Source: Adiantum capillus-veneris
Lineage: Eukaryota; Streptophyta; Polypodiopsida; Polypodiales; Pteridaceae
Direction: 5' to 3'
Assembly (NCBI GenBank): GCA_014529385.2
Contig: CM043966.1
Location: 101,721,587 to 101,785,586 of the forward strand
Length of the DNA stretch: 64,000 bases
Made by a program: the position numbers and the translations under genes. The notes under the pieces are model-generated. The model did not search any database and was not told where the DNA came from. It was given only the letters and a program-made list of their open reading frames with translations. Below, piece by piece: positions 11,511 to 24,042 of the stretch (positions within the stretch are counted from its first letter, which is position 1; every line of letters begins with the position of its first letter).

Positions 11511-14337
11511 AATCATAAGGAATTAGAGTTGTCCAATTTTCTCAAGGGATTTCAAGATGTTTTTATTGATGACATCCCTTGTGAAGTAGCTCCTAAACGA
11601 GGCAATGCCGACCATGCAATTGAACTTCATTCAAGAAGTTCACCGCCTAATAAACCTCCTTATAGAGTTTCTCAAGCTCAACAAGACGATATTATGTGGC
11701 AAGTGCATGAGTTAGTTGAGAAGGGCATGCTTAGGACTAGCTCATCTCCATTTTGTTCACCCGTGCTATTAGTGCAAAAGAAAGACGGCACATACCATAT
11801 GTGTGTCGACTATAGAGCACTAAATAGGATCACTATCAAGAATAGGTTTCTCGTTCCACGGGTAGAAGACCTATTTGAAGAGCTGTAAGGGTTGACCTAC
11901 TTCAGTAGGATTGACCAAGAAAGTGGCTACCATCAAATAAGGATAGTTAATCAAGACATTGTAAAGACCACATTTCACACTACGTTTGGTCTTTACAAAT
12001 AAATTGTCATGCCTTTTGGCTTGACCAATGCACCACCCACATTCAACCGCTTAATGGAGAAGCTATTCAAGCCTCACCGAACCTTTACTCAAGTGTTCTT
12101 TGATGATATCATCATCTACTCTAATTCATTAGAGGAATACAAGCAACACCACCAGGTAATATATAAAGTCCTATGAGATAATAAACTCTATATTAATCAA
12201 AAGAAAAGCGAGTTTTTCTTACAAGAGATTTAATATTTAGGTCACATTATCTCTCAAGATGGCACCCAAATGGATCCATCAAAGCCAGAGGTAATAAAAG
12301 GATTGCCTAATCCAAGCAGTCTACATGAACTAAGAAGCTTTATAAGTATGTGTGCATACTATAGATGCTTCATAGAAAAGTTCTCACAAATTGCGAGACC
12401 ATGACATGACCTAACAAAGAAAAAAATTAGGTATACATGGTCTATCAAGGAGAACAATGCTTTCAGAAATCTTAAAGAACAGCTTATCTCTCAACCTGTG
12501 CTTACACTATTGGATCTCTCAAAGCCATTTGAGGTCCAATGTGACGCTTGTGGTGATTGCCTTGGAGCTGTTTTGCTCCAAGAAGGGCATGCCATAGCCT
12601 ATGAAAGTCAAAGGATCAACCCTGTTGAGCAAGCTCTAGGCATATATGAAAAGGAACTCCTCGCAGTTCTCCATGCCTTTGACTTGTGGAAGCACAAATT
12701 ATTGGGGACTCCTTTCATTCTGTCTTAAGTACTTCATGACACAGACCAAACTCTCCCCGACAAACAAATAAGGTGGTCAAATTTCCTTTCACAATTTCGT
12801 TTTCATATTGCTCACATTGCTGGCAAGCATAATCAAGTAGCTGATGCACTCTCAAGACGACCGAGAGTGAATGCGGTTTCCATATCAACTCATAATTATC
12901 TATCTTCTATGATAGATGAGTACGCTATTGATCCCAATTTTAGAGATGTGATTTCAGCCCTTGCACTAGGGAACAAAGAGGAACCATTTACTTTACAAGA
13001 TGGTTGTCTTCTCTATGGCAATAGACTATGCATTTCTAACTCACTACGTGAGAAAGTAATGTATGAATCTCATGCTCCTCCTTATGCGGGGCATAGAGGG
13101 ATTCAGTATACCCTAAAAGGGATAGAAACATATTTGTATTGGCCTGCCATGAAAGCAAACATACAAGAGTATGTTTCTAAATGTGTCATATGTCAAAAGA
13201 CGAAGTTTGATGGAGGGAAGCAACCTAGATTGCTTCAACCCTTTCCAATCCCTAATTCACGTGGGAGGGCATATCCATGGATTTAATCTTTGGATTGACT
13301 AAGTCTATCCTTGGGAATATGGACGATAGTAGATAGGTACAACAAACAAGCTCATTTTATACCTGTCAAAAAGACTATCAAAGCCATCAAATGGCAACCC
13401 TCTTCATATCACAAATCTTCAAGTACCATGGCTTGCCGATGTCCATAGTGTCGGATAGAGATCCTAGAAGGACCAGTAATTTTTGGAGAGTCTCTTTGAG
13501 GATTTAGGAACAAGGCTAAAATTATCTTTAGCCTATAACCTGCAAACGGATGGCCAAAGTGAAATAGTTAACCTAGCAATTCTTGATCTACTAAAAGCCT
13601 ACGTACGAAAGTAGATCAAAGGTCCCAATGGAAGAAGAACTTATCATTAGTGGAGTATGCCTACAATAACACTGTACATACCTCCACGGGAAAAGCACCT
13701 TTTGAGGTAATTGAGGGAAGATCCAAAAGTCCCCTGCTACTTAAGGTACATGGGAAGATCTTCACTACACATGAGTATAGCCGAGACCTACAAGAATCTT
13801 TCCAATGACTAAGGATGCTATCTCTATCTCACAGCAAAGGCAAAAGGCTACTCCTGATAAGCACATATGAGCCCAAGCCTTTAAAGAAAATGATTGGGTC
13901 TTGCTTAAATTCCCCAAGGATCGATCAAGGCACACGACGGGCCAGAATCCTACGTGACACCAAAAGTACTATGCTAAATTAGCAAAAGGTACTATGGTCC
14001 TTTCTAGATTATTAGACCTATCAATGAGATGGCATATCAACTTAATTTTGCCAGTCATTGGCTCATACACAATTCTTTCCATGTGAGCCTCCTAAAGCCT
14101 TACAAAGGAGAGCCACCTCAAGAACCAACTATTGAAGACCCATTGGAGATCGAGGACCAAGAAGAGGTGCTACAGTCCGAGTCCATTATGCAACATGAAG
14201 ACAAGGTATTGGGAGGCGGTAAGATTATTGGATCGTATCTTATTGAGTCTAAGAAATATCCTTTCAAATATGCTAGATGGATGCAAGGCATACAATTAAA
14301 GGATAACCAAAACCTTGTCAATGCTTCCCTAGAGTAA
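11511..14337 (+). pseudogene. Ty3/gypsy pol remnant (RT, RNase H, integrase, chromodomain-like C-terminus)
   Basis: Successive open pieces on the plus strand read as gypsy Pol. They include the RT start (PVLLVQKKDGTYHMCVDYRA), the catalytic-site segment VFFDDIIIYS near 12095, and the RNase H segment FEVQCDACGDCLGAVLLQE near 12530. They continue with ADALSRRP near 12843, the integrase zinc-finger region (CVICQKTKFDGG near 13180), and a C-terminal part with FHVSLLKPYKGEPPQEP. The frame is broken by many stops, for example at 11886, after GLYK near 12000, and near 12174 and 12232. Gag and protease are missing: pol starts only a few bases after the inverted LTR. It is a dead copy. Confidence 0.88.
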
Positions 14338-14692
14338 GGAAATGTATAAATGTTTAAAATCAACAAAGTTTTTGTCTTATAAGACTCTCTTTTTCTTTAT
14401 TTTCCCATAAATGTTAAGTAGTATGCATGCTTAGGATCATGTTTGTGGAGACGACGTCTTCTAAACACCAAGTAGAGCTTGTCACTCTACTATGGAAGAT
14501 TGATAGGACTAATGTGTAGACATTCTTGTGGTAGCTTAGGGTCTCAAGCACCAAATGGATTAGTCATCCATTCTGGAATGATGTCATAGGGTAAGATAGG
14601 GATTCTCTACATGCTAGAAAAATGACTAATGAATAGGCTCTATCTTCTCTACCCCATAGTCAAGGACGACTATGATTTCAAGAGAGAGGTAA
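14338..14692 (+). other. Gypsy 3' untranslated part with a polypurine tract
   Basis: There is no open frame. The purine-rich run AAGAGAGAGG just before 14693 sits where the plus-strand primer of reverse transcription is expected. This supports the right-hand LTR as the true 3' LTR of the plus-strand element. Confidence 0.5.
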
Positions 14693-15822
14693 TGTCATAA
14701 TAACTAATATCTAACTCTTCTAAATGATTTTCTCATGTTAAAACAATCATTTAATATGGGGAAGTACCAGGGGAGAAAAAGGTAGAATATTGGTTAAGCT
14801 GTCCGGTCACAGTAGGGATCCAAAGGAGGGAAAATAGGGATTCAAAGGGGGGGCATCTGCGAAAGAGCAATGTGAAACAATTGGCTTCAAAGACCCTAAG
14901 GTTCAGCCCATTAAGACTTCCAAAATGCTAAGGTTCCAAATTCAAAGGTAATGTTCAATGGTCAGACTCTAGGTTAAATTGGATGCTTATGTGAAGACCA
15001 TAAAGTCTTCACATATCCCTAGATAAGAGGGGCCAAGCCTTTCTTGTAGGGGATGAGAGAGAATCACACACACACACACTCTAGCAAGCTCCCCTTACAC
15101 AAAGGGAATAGGGGACACATGTCAGCTCCCTAGCCCAATTGCCCCCAAGGTGCATTCAAATCCTATTGGATGGCCATAGAGGTAGACCAATGAGAATTAG
15201 GCTAGAGTACATTTAGTTTAATTCATTCAAAAACACTTGATAAAAGAACCGATAGAAATTAAGCTCCTCAAAAGAATATTGGACAGTCTCCCAAGGGGTC
15301 CAATGAGCATTCAACAGCCCTATGGAATTTTGGCAAGGAATTATCACACACACACTCACACCATCTCATGTGTGAAGCAAAGAAGACTCTCTTGGCCTAC
15401 AACAACAACTCTTGGCTTTGTGATGCAAATCCAACCAAGAGCCAAGCTCCAATGCATGCTGATCTCCTCTACCATGCTAATTACTAAGCTATGCTAAGCT
15501 TTTACGAGTGATTATGTGAGGAGTTATACTTATTTCTCGTAAGAATACTCCTTCCTCTCAATCTACTCTCATACCCTGCTAGCTCTCACCATCTTTGAAG
15601 GTGTGTGAGGTCTTGGGTCTAAGACCGTGAGGGAATTAATGTTGTGTTTTATATGTGTGAGCTTGGTGCTTGAAGCCTCCATATTCATTCCACCAAGAAG
15701 TTACTGAAGGAACACAAAGTATTATATTGTAAAATGTCTCCCTTGATGGGGGAAACCTATAATACAAACCTTTTGGAGGAGGGACCGACTCCATGTAGAT
15801 TCGGTCCTCAACTGTTGTCAAT
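14693..15822 (+). repeat. Gypsy 3' LTR
   Basis: It starts TGTCATAATA directly after the polypurine run and matches the inverted left LTR out to about 15506. The 3' boundary is uncertain: a TGTCA at about 15818-15822 is only a guess. It contains short CA repeats near 15063 and 15347. Confidence 0.6.
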
Positions 15823-16019
15823 ATCTTAATTTCTCTCTCTTTTTGAAGTAATGTTCATGCCTATCTAACTAGGTGTTATGATTTTGTTCCCTCTCCATCA
15901 AAGCACTCTTGCTATGCTCATTAGGAATCTATTCTAATGAAATTCTCACTATGTCTATGTTATTTTCTGCTACATACAAGTTACTAGACCATTAAATGTT
16001 ACAACATCCATTTGATCAA

Positions 16020-16301
16020 GCTCCATATCTTTAGGGGCAACCAAAGCAAGCAACATGTCAAGGTGGTCATCTTGACCACTGGAGAAAATATTTCCTGGAA
16101 ATCGACACCATATTCTTACTTGAAACCTTTGACCACTAAACGAGCTTTGTAATTGTCAATCTTCTTCTTGTAAACCCATTTACAAGGCAATGATATCCTA
16201 CCTTTTGGCAACGGAGAAAGTTGCCATGTTTTGTTCTTTGCAATATTGAACAGCTCCCTCTTCATAGCGTGTTCCCACTGAACCTTATCATTGTCTAGCA
16301 T
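16020..16301 (-). pseudogene. Copia reverse transcriptase fragment
   Basis: The pieces read as the N-terminal part of copia RT: W-x-x-AM-x-x-EL near the start, [20 protein letters not shown], then a stop, then EYGVDFQEIFSPVVKMTTL. After a frameshift comes LDQMDV near 16015. This is only the first third of RT, so the palm catalytic motif is missing. Confidence 0.8.
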
Positions 16302-16563
16302 AGCCTCTTTGTAACAAGAACGCCCTATTTATAAGCAAAACAAAATCCACGCTTGGAACAAAACGTTCTAGCCAATGTGAGACTCTTTGAGATCTCTGTG
16401 GATGATTAGAACTCGTACTAGCCTGTGTAGTAAGTGGCTCGAGAGCTATCTGCATAGGAGGTGATACATAAAAAAACATCACTTTTCAAAATTCAACTTC
16501 TTTCACTGGCTATCTATACATCTTAGTCTCATTAAAGATAACATTACTACTACAGATCACGGA

Positions 16564-17607
16564 TCAACTTTTTGGATCCCATAAACGATAGCCAAATTGA
16601 CCATCTACACCATAGCCAATGAAGATGCTTAGCACGCAACTCCTTGGGTACATGTGCATAAACTTCACAGCCAAATGCGTGGAGATTTTCATAAGATAAT
16701 TTATGTCCTGATCATAACTCCAAAGGTACACAAAACTGTCATAATGAAGCATGTGGTGATCTATTGATCAAGTACATGGATGTGAATAATGGTTCGGCCC
16801 AAAACGCTTGTGGTAAATTAGCATATGATAGCATAGACATAATCTGCTCTTGGATGGTCCTATTCATTTGTTCAACAACACCATTTTGTGCAGGGGTATA
16901 AGGAGCTATAAACTCACGCTTAATACCCCTACTTGAACAGAATTTTGTAAACTCTTGGGACACATATTCTCCACCATTCTCTGATTGCAAAGCTTTCAAC
17001 TTATGTTCAGACTGAGTTTCAACCTAGATAAAAACTTCTTGAAGCAAGAAAAGGTCTCATCTTTAGACTTCATGGCGTAAAGACAAACATGCCATGTTGC
17101 CTCATTAATGAATGTAACATAATAGGATGCACCACCATGGGATTTAGAAGGAATAGGCCCACATAAATCACTGTGCACAAGCTCTAAGGGTTTTCTTTCT
17201 TTGTCAAAAGAATGTGTATGATGTGTCTATGTTTGCTTTCCATATTGACAGTGCTCACAAAAGGGAAAATAGAAAAATGACAAAGACGGTAAGTAGCTCA
17301 AACGAGAGAGTGTCCCCATTCCCTTCTTTTTCATATGTCCTAACCGGCTATGCCACAAAGAAAAGGTTGGCAGCTCGGTTATAGAAAGGACACTTTTTTT
17401 ATCAGAAAAATAAAGAGGATAAAGTGAACCAACTTTAGAACCATGGGCCATAATAAGATGAACCTTCGCAACACGCCAAGACTGATGATGAAAAGTGACT
17501 TTGTAATCAAAGTCATTAAGATGTCCAACCAAAAACAGATTGCATGTCAAGGCTGGAACATGATGCACATTATGGATGATAAACTTCACCCCATTTGCCA
17601 TAACCAT
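16564..17607 (-). pseudogene. Copia GAG-pre-integrase and integrase
   Basis: LWHSRLGHMKKKGM and CEHCQYGKQT form the pre-integrase zinc-binding segment. SDLCGPIPSKSHGGASYYV starts the integrase core. The usual SDNGGEY is SENGGEY here, replacing the second catalytic Asp by Glu, while the catalytic Glu segment NGVVEQMNRT is kept. Stops divide the region into at least four frames. Confidence 0.85.
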
Positions 17608-17614
17608 GGCAATA

Positions 17615-18813
17615 TCACCTAGACGCCAACAATGTCACAAGAGTAGTTGTCACCAAGTGTAATAGAGCCGATGGTTTCCTCGCATGTAGTAAACCAATGC
17701 CTATGAGGTGTGACAGCAAAGCACCCGAATCAAGAATCCATGTACGAGATAATTCACCACTAATAAGGAGTTCAGCTGGCATAGAACTTTGTAAAGATAG
17801 AGTTTCCTGTGAAGCATTATTTTCAGTCAACATGTTAATGTCTTCTGCATCACTATCATCCTGAACTACGTCCAGTTCTTTAATCTTAATCAAAATCTCT
17901 GGTTTCTCCTCTTTATCATCATGATCTTTGCCTTTACCTTTGCCCTTCTCTTTGTCATGCTTCCAAGCATAACAATCCTTCTTTATGTGACCAAACTTAT
18001 CACAATAATGGCATTGAACATTGCAACAACCACAAGACTTTGATCTACCCTATGATGCATCTCTATTTCCCTCTTTCTTGGACTCACGTTGCGAAGAACG
18101 GCCCTTACGTTTCTTATCATACCTTTGCACATAATGAGCTTCTCCATAATGCAGATTAGTCATGGTCTTCTGACACATCTCCTATGACAAAAGTGCACTA
18201 GTAACATCATTGTATTTTAGCGTACCACTAGGAGAAAAGTTACTAACAACTGTGCAAATTATATCCCAGGAGTGTGGCAACGAACAAAGCCAAAATATTA
18301 CTTTCATCTTATCATCAATGGTCATGCATTGTGCACAAATATGGGCAAAAAGATAATTAAAATCATTGATATGGCTGGAAACACTAGCTAACTCCTTCAT
18401 ACAAAGGTTGAAAAGTTTTTGCATCATGAAAACCTTATTGCTAGCTGTATCCTTTTCATAAGTTTGCATAATTTATACCATAAAGCATGAGCAGTTTTAC
18501 ATTCTAACACTGAAAAGTACACCAACTCACCAAGATGCAGTATAATCATAGACCCGGATAGCTCATCAAGCTCCTCCCATTGAAACTGAGTCATGTGTAT
18601 ATCTTTAGTTCTAGCCGCATAGGCAATAGGCAACTTTTGCTTCTTTTGGACAAGCACATCATGTGTTTGGTTCTTCCAAAGCTGAAAATTAGCGCCATCA
18701 AACTTCTTTATGCCATAAATGTCACGGTCTTTGCTTGTAGACATGGTATTGTACCTATAGTCGAAGAAGACATTGCCATCAAACTCCCACTCTATGTGTG
18801 TATATGAGGCCAC
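17615..18813 (-). pseudogene. Copia gag with zinc knuckle, and protease
   Basis: The N-terminal part has KFDGANFQLWKNQTHDVLVQ, typical of copia Gag, followed by a UBN2-type region. The zinc knuckle CHYCDKFGHIKKDC is intact (CX2CX4HX4C) near 18000. The protease active site reads WILDSGAL near 17735. The frame breaks at about 18430 and near 18180. Confidence 0.85.
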
Positions 18814-19127
18814 TCTGAAAGAGGCTACAGGCTCCCTAATGAGCCGTGGGATCTTGTAGATGGAAGAGACTGCAACAACAGTACTTGTAATGGCTATGGA
18901 AGCTCTACAACAAAAACTACCAAAAGAGAGCCGAAAAACATTTGTAGCTCCTACACCGTAGCTTGAGTGAGGTTTTTGATGGCACGAATGGCTCCGAAAG
19001 GGGGGTAAAACTACAAGACACCTACTAGAGACGCTCTCGAAATGTTGAATTGGCCGATGCTGAAGTCGGAACCCATTTGCACTCTTGAAAGTGCGCGCAC
19101 TAGCGGAAGCAATTTTGGAAATGAAAC

Positions 19128-19140
19128 AGCTGTGATACCA
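19128..19140 (-). other. Primer-binding site (tRNA-iMet type)
   Basis: The minus strand reads TGGTATCACAGCT, one base from the common plant initiator-tRNA-Met site TGGTATCAGAGC. It lies two bases inside the LTR end (TTCA). This orients the copia element. Confidence 0.75.
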
Positions 19141-19142
19141 GA

Positions 19143-19506
19143 TGAAGGAGAGGAGCTAGAAGAGGAAATGAATACACACACACACACACACACCACCATA
19201 GCCACACACACAGGTTGGAGGGAGAGAGCCAATACACACTGTGTGCCTCCTTTCTGTCTTCTCTATCTTATGTACTTAAGAACAATACACGCTCTACGTT
19301 GTGTTAGTGGCTCACACAAGTGTATAGTTGTACACTTAGGGTTAGTAGTAGTTAGTGATGGGCAGCCGGCCACATGGCCACTAAATCTAGCGACCTTAAA
19401 AGTTGAAATTCTTAAAGAGAAACAAGGTGGAGAGGCACGAAGGCCTACTAAGTTAGGAGGGGAATGAGATTTATGGAGAGTAAGGTTATATGAGGGCCTA
19501 CAATCA
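19143..19506 (-). repeat. Copia 5' LTR (outer end approximate)
   Basis: The inner boundary is set by the primer-binding site. The outer boundary near 19506 is a guess, because the 3' LTR is missing and no comparison is possible. A CA microsatellite is present at about 19172-19191. Confidence 0.45.
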
Positions 19507-19970
19507 CATGGAGTTTTTGTTGAGTTTTAGTATAAAATTATATTACCTACAATATATACATAATAAAAAATGGTTAAGAAAGGCCTCGCTTATACAATAA
19601 AGTAAAAGGTGTACACTAAACATTGTCATTTTATAAAAAAATTAAAAATTATAAAAGCTATATTATATTATCCATTATACATACATTATATTACCTTCTA
19701 TACATACATAGTCACGACTACATACATTATATAGTCATTACATTATCCGTTATACATGTATATATTATATTATCCGTTATACATGCGTATATTATATATC
19801 CATTATACATACATAATTACAAATGGTTTATATATTCAGAAAGGTACCACTTAAACAATAGGGTGAAAGGGTGCACATTGCACATTATCATTGAAAACAA
19901 AACAAAACAAAATAAAATGACACATTGAAAATCTAAAACAAAGGTATGATTTAATATTTTCATAAACATA
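19507..19970. repeat. AT-rich spacer with TATACATA-type degenerate repeats
   Basis: CATTATACATACATTATATTA-like units recur between about 19670 and 19815. A segment around AATAAAGTAAAAGGTGTACAC (about 19598) has a diverged partner around AATAGGGTGAAAGGGTGCAC (about 19857). No gene is seen. The last three bases (ATA) form the left target duplication of the next element. Confidence 0.5.
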
Positions 19971-19992
19971 CATTAGGAAAAATATGAACCCT
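19971..19992 (+). repeat. Left terminal inverted repeat
   Basis: It begins CATTAGGAAAAATATGAACC and matches the right end inverted with a single difference (A/G at position 9). Confidence 0.78.
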
Positions 19993-20131
19993 CTAGGGGT
20001 ACTTTGGGATTAAGGTTAATTAGAGGCCAACCAATGAGAAGAGGGTGGTGGACACACTCTATGCCCTCAAAAATGTAGGGGGACAAAGTACTCTTACACT
20101 TCTTAAATGGGCTCTTACCTAGTGAGAAGGT

Positions 20132-20154
20132 GGGGGGGGGGGGGGGGGGGGGGG
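20132..20154 (+). repeat. Poly-G run
   Basis: An uninterrupted run of about 23 G lies in the subterminal part of the TIR element. Its length should be treated with caution because homopolymers are often mis-sequenced. Confidence 0.8.
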
Positions 20155-20743
20155 TGGGCCATATGGAACCTCCAACTTCCCTCCTTTTTGATCCGGTTTT
20201 GAAAAAATCCCAAAAATTTGAAATTTTTCAAATTTTTCAAAACTGAAAATTCATCTTCTTAAAACCCCCGTAAAACTATTTTATGGTCAAAAAAGCATCT
20301 TTTGACCTCAAAAAGTCAAAACGTGCACCCAAAAACCCTAAATTCAAAAATTTTAAAAACCTTTTGAAAAATCTTCTTTTGCTATCCAGAGCTCCCCCAA
20401 AAGTAGTTCTTAGGCAAAAAGTGATTTTCTCTCTCTAGAACCCCTTTTCCAACCCCTCCTTGGTTGCAACCATCACACTCATCCTCTACTCCAACACTCT
20501 CTCTCTCTACACCATCTCCATTGCTGCAGCAAGGAAGCTCCTCTCTCCTCCCCTGCCACCTTCCATTGCCACACCAAGCAAAGGTTATCCACCTTCTCCT
20601 CCCATTGCCACACCAAGCAAGGGTTATCCACCTTCTCCTCCCATTGCCACAAGGGTTATCCACCTTCTCGTATCACTTTATCCTCTACACATTGTAGCAA
20701 CAAGCAAGGTCCTTCTCCTCCTCCTAGTTTTATTTGCTCAACC

Positions 20744-22024
20744 ATGGTCAACTCTACTTCGCAAAGGCGGCCAAAGGATAATGTCACAGCACTTGCATGC
20801 CACAACACTAGAGGTGTAGATGATGAGTGGGTGCCACAAGAGTTCACCAAAGGTGCTTGGGTATACATGCAACCATCTGCTGTTGGCCCTCATCGTGTGC
20901 GGAATCGTGGAAACTTGGATCTTCATTGAAAATTAAAGCTCCTTGGCTTCAAGAACCGCAAAGACAAGGGGACCGTAGCCATTGTGCAACATGTTTTCTC
21001 AATGTCAATCATGCATTTGCAACAACCACCATGATTTCCAACACATTGTAAGTACATGTTTTGAGAATACAAAGCTAGGTGTGAAATCACAGTGTAATGT
21101 TATTATGGATTCATACTTAAGATTTGTCATGCATTTATAGTCATATTTCCATCCACGTTGGTGGAGGAGCAGCCACTACATAGTCTCTCCGACACATTCA
21201 ATGCTATACATGCGGATATTGGAGCAATAATGTTCCCACATTTTTGCCCAACCAAATTGGTTCAAAGAATGATTTTCTTCTATTCTCACTCCTATATTGT
21301 CCCTACTTCTACACAAGCGTTTGGAACGCTTGAACCCATCAAAGTAACTTCCTTATTAAGTATGGAGTGGCCGGTGCCAGATTTGTGGTCGGTAGCATCT
21401 TTCTAGCAAAAGATGATAATGGATGTCCAAAACTCTTTGAAATACTCTAAAGCTTCTAGGTCTGTGGGCTTGAGTTGGTGTTTGCCTATTCATTGTTTTG
21501 TGCACATTTTTAAAGAGTTTGGATTTGTGGATACTACCACAATGCTTGTATATAAAGATGCGCATTACGAGGAATTAGGAACGCTTTCAGAAGAGGATTG
21601 GGGTTTTGTGGAGGGCATGCAAAACGGGGACCGATACCGTTGTAAGGTTGGAGCTTCAGGTATTGGAATGCGCTATTTGAAATCCCGCACCTCCTTGTAC
21701 ATACGATTTCACTATGATCGTTGGATGTGCAAGCTTGGAGTGTGGACTCCCTTACAAAGTGTAGATGGCGCTATTGCAAGCTTTGACATTGCAGTGAAGA
21801 TGCCCAACAATGCTTTGGAGGCAGTCCAAGTGAACAAGCATTGGACTCTCAGTAATGTTCGAGAACATTTGGTTATTATGGGTTTTGAGGCCCTTCAACA
21901 AGCACAATTTCGTTTACAAGGAGAATCCTTCCACCACATTTTCAATACATCATGGTTTGTCGATCATTGGATGCTTACTGTAATGAATGTCCGCAGATTG
22001 GGAAGAGAATGGAAGAAAAATTGA
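20744..22024 (+). pseudogene. Unrecognised plus-strand gene A of the TIR element
   Basis: A first open piece starts at an ATG (20744, MVNSTSQRRPKDNV). A strong donor-like site (ATT|GTAAGT near 21048) and an acceptor-like TTTATAG near 21138 suggest an intron. A longer frame runs from 21158 to 22024 with one in-frame TAG at 21404. The C-terminal 200 residues (with SEEDWGFVEGMQNGDRYRCK and LYIRFHYDRWMCKLGVW) are not low-complexity and read as a real folded domain, but I do not recognise it. The reading frames do not join cleanly at the proposed splice site, so it is either decayed or spliced differently. It lies inside the TIRs, so it is probably an accessory protein of the element. Confidence 0.45.
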
Positions 22025-22321
22025 AGGTCGAGGAGGACTGGGGGATGGATGGAACTATGCTATCGATCTTATAACTTTGTAACTCTTGCAATTTTCAAAC
22101 TGATCCCCGCTGTAATCAACATGATTTTCTTCGGCAAATCATGCCTTTGAATATAAATTTTTGCATTGGGATGATAAATCATTTTTTGGTGAAAGTGCCT
22201 TTTTTTTTTAATGTCTTCAAAAAAGGGTCCATTATAAAAGGGGGGCCATCTAACTCATTCACTATTTTCACTTTTGCAACTCTTGAGCTCCTCCACTCTC
22301 TATCTACACCCCAGGCTAGAC

Positions 22322-23902
22322 ATGGATGCTTCCACAGCCTCTATATCTGCAGCCACATCCACCCCTTTATCACGCTTCATCCTCTTCCTCGAGGACACCA
22401 AATACAAAGGGAAGTTGGACCTCCATACCTTTTTTACTCGTCTCCCTGACCTTGATGCCACAGTTGCCCTTCACATGGATGCATTTGCCGAGATTTTTGC
22501 GTTCATGGAGGAGCACATCATAAAATATTATGTATCTATCCCCCCACATGTAGGGATCTGGGTGCCTTGCGATCTTTTGCGCTATATACACAAAGGTGAT
22601 CGCCCATTCTCCAAGCGGCTGCAACGATTCCAAGAAATTGCAACCGATGCAGGCCATTACTTGGACGAGCAAGCCCCAAGGGTGTCAACGCTCAAGAAGC
22701 GCAAGTTGGGGGTGGAGTACCTTTCTCGGCTCACAACATTTATCTTCTTGGTGAGCGAGGAACCTGATTTGGAGGAGCTTCGCTTACCACACCTTCAATT
22801 TGGGTCCTTTATCAAGGACACCAAGGAGCAGCAGGTTATCCCCATGAACCCTGCAGGCAACGGAAGGAAAGGCACACCGGCTGGAGTACCCTAGGGGTCT
22901 TGAGGAAGTGGTTGAAAAATCCATAGTTGCGGCTGGCCCTAGTGACACTCCAGTGCCACTACCACTGACGGATGTGGCTATCCTAGAGGTAGAAATCAGC
23001 CGCTTCTCCTCAATGTTAGTGGATGGGGAGGAGTATGTGTTCCTGCATGATTTGGAGAAAGCATTTGGCCTGTGCATGGATGAATGCTTGAGCGTGCTAT
23101 GCAACAGCACCAAATGTCCCTTAGACAATACGCCAGATGCCCTAGAAATCAAGCTCTTGCCATATGGGGACTCTGTTGCTGACACTATTGCAGTTGTATG
23201 TGCGAAGGTCCTGGCAGCAGAGCAGTTGCACGTGGCTGATGAAGAATTCCAAGCCACGCAAGCCAAGGTTGAGGCTGCTAGGATGCCTATGCCATTATGC
23301 AACCTCCCATCTGATGATCCAAAGGTCGTATCTGTGGTGCATGGGAGCATTGACTTGGATGTAAAGGGAAACAGGGAGGAGGATGACAAGGAGTAGGAGG
23401 TAAACTGTATCCTAAATTTCATGTTACTATTTTATCCTTCATTGGCTTTTTTCTCAACCTTCATCGGTTTATGACAGGATGTCGTGGAGGTTGATGATTT
23501 TGCTACAAGGACGGGTGGCAAGCGGACGGGCTTTGGACCTCAAGCTTCCCTTGCGCATTACCTAGGGCAACTCCCCCCTGGCGATGTGGCCATTATCCAT
23601 AATGAATTTACTCCCCAAGCCCATTTTATGACTTGGTCGTTAAAAGCTTTGAGCAAGTTTTTGTGTTTGAGCACCATTGCTAAACTGCGCATCAAGTGTT
23701 CCTAGTGCGTAGATCCCTTGTATGCATAGCGTTTGGTACTGGCTTTCATGGTAAAGTGCTTGCCCAGATAGGGATACATGCTTCCATTGGCTCAACTGAC
23801 CCAAAGGCCATAGCGCAGTCCCTCTTGACTGGGGAGTTGCCTTACGCGCAAAATAGGTGCCAGGAAATGGTCAAAAAAAATTTGAACTCCTCAGATACAT
23901 GA
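22322..23902 (+). pseudogene. Unrecognised plus-strand gene B of the TIR element
   Basis: An ATG at 22322 opens a frame (MDASTASISAATSTPLSRF) that runs to 22894. After stops near 22894-22907 a second frame runs to 23396, including FLHDLEKAFGLCMDECLSVL. A likely intron follows (donor GTAAAC at 23400, acceptor GACAG ending 23477), and the frame then continues through DFATRTGGKRTGFGPQASL to about 23705. In-frame stops (for example the TAG two codons before the donor) show decay. The composition is that of a normal globular protein with a Ser/Thr-rich start. I do not recognise the family. Confidence 0.5.
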
Positions 23903-24042
23903 TGTAAAATCACCGTTTTGGAAGTAATAAAAAATATTTGAAATTGTCTCTCTATCTTGCAAATTCTTTTGAATGTGATTTGTCAATTTTGAAAATTGTT
24001 TCAATTGGTGATATGAAAACTGTTTTGATTAGTGACTTTGTA

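Larger units (their letters stand above)
15981..19506 (-). mobile_element. Ty1/copia retrotransposon, 3'-truncated, minus strand
   Basis: Reading on the minus strand, the order is LTR (about 19506-19143), primer-binding site, gag, protease, integrase and the start of RT, which is the copia order with integrase before RT. The element stops inside RT near 15981, so most of RT, all of RNase H and the 3' LTR are absent. All domains are broken by stops and frameshifts. Confidence 0.85.
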
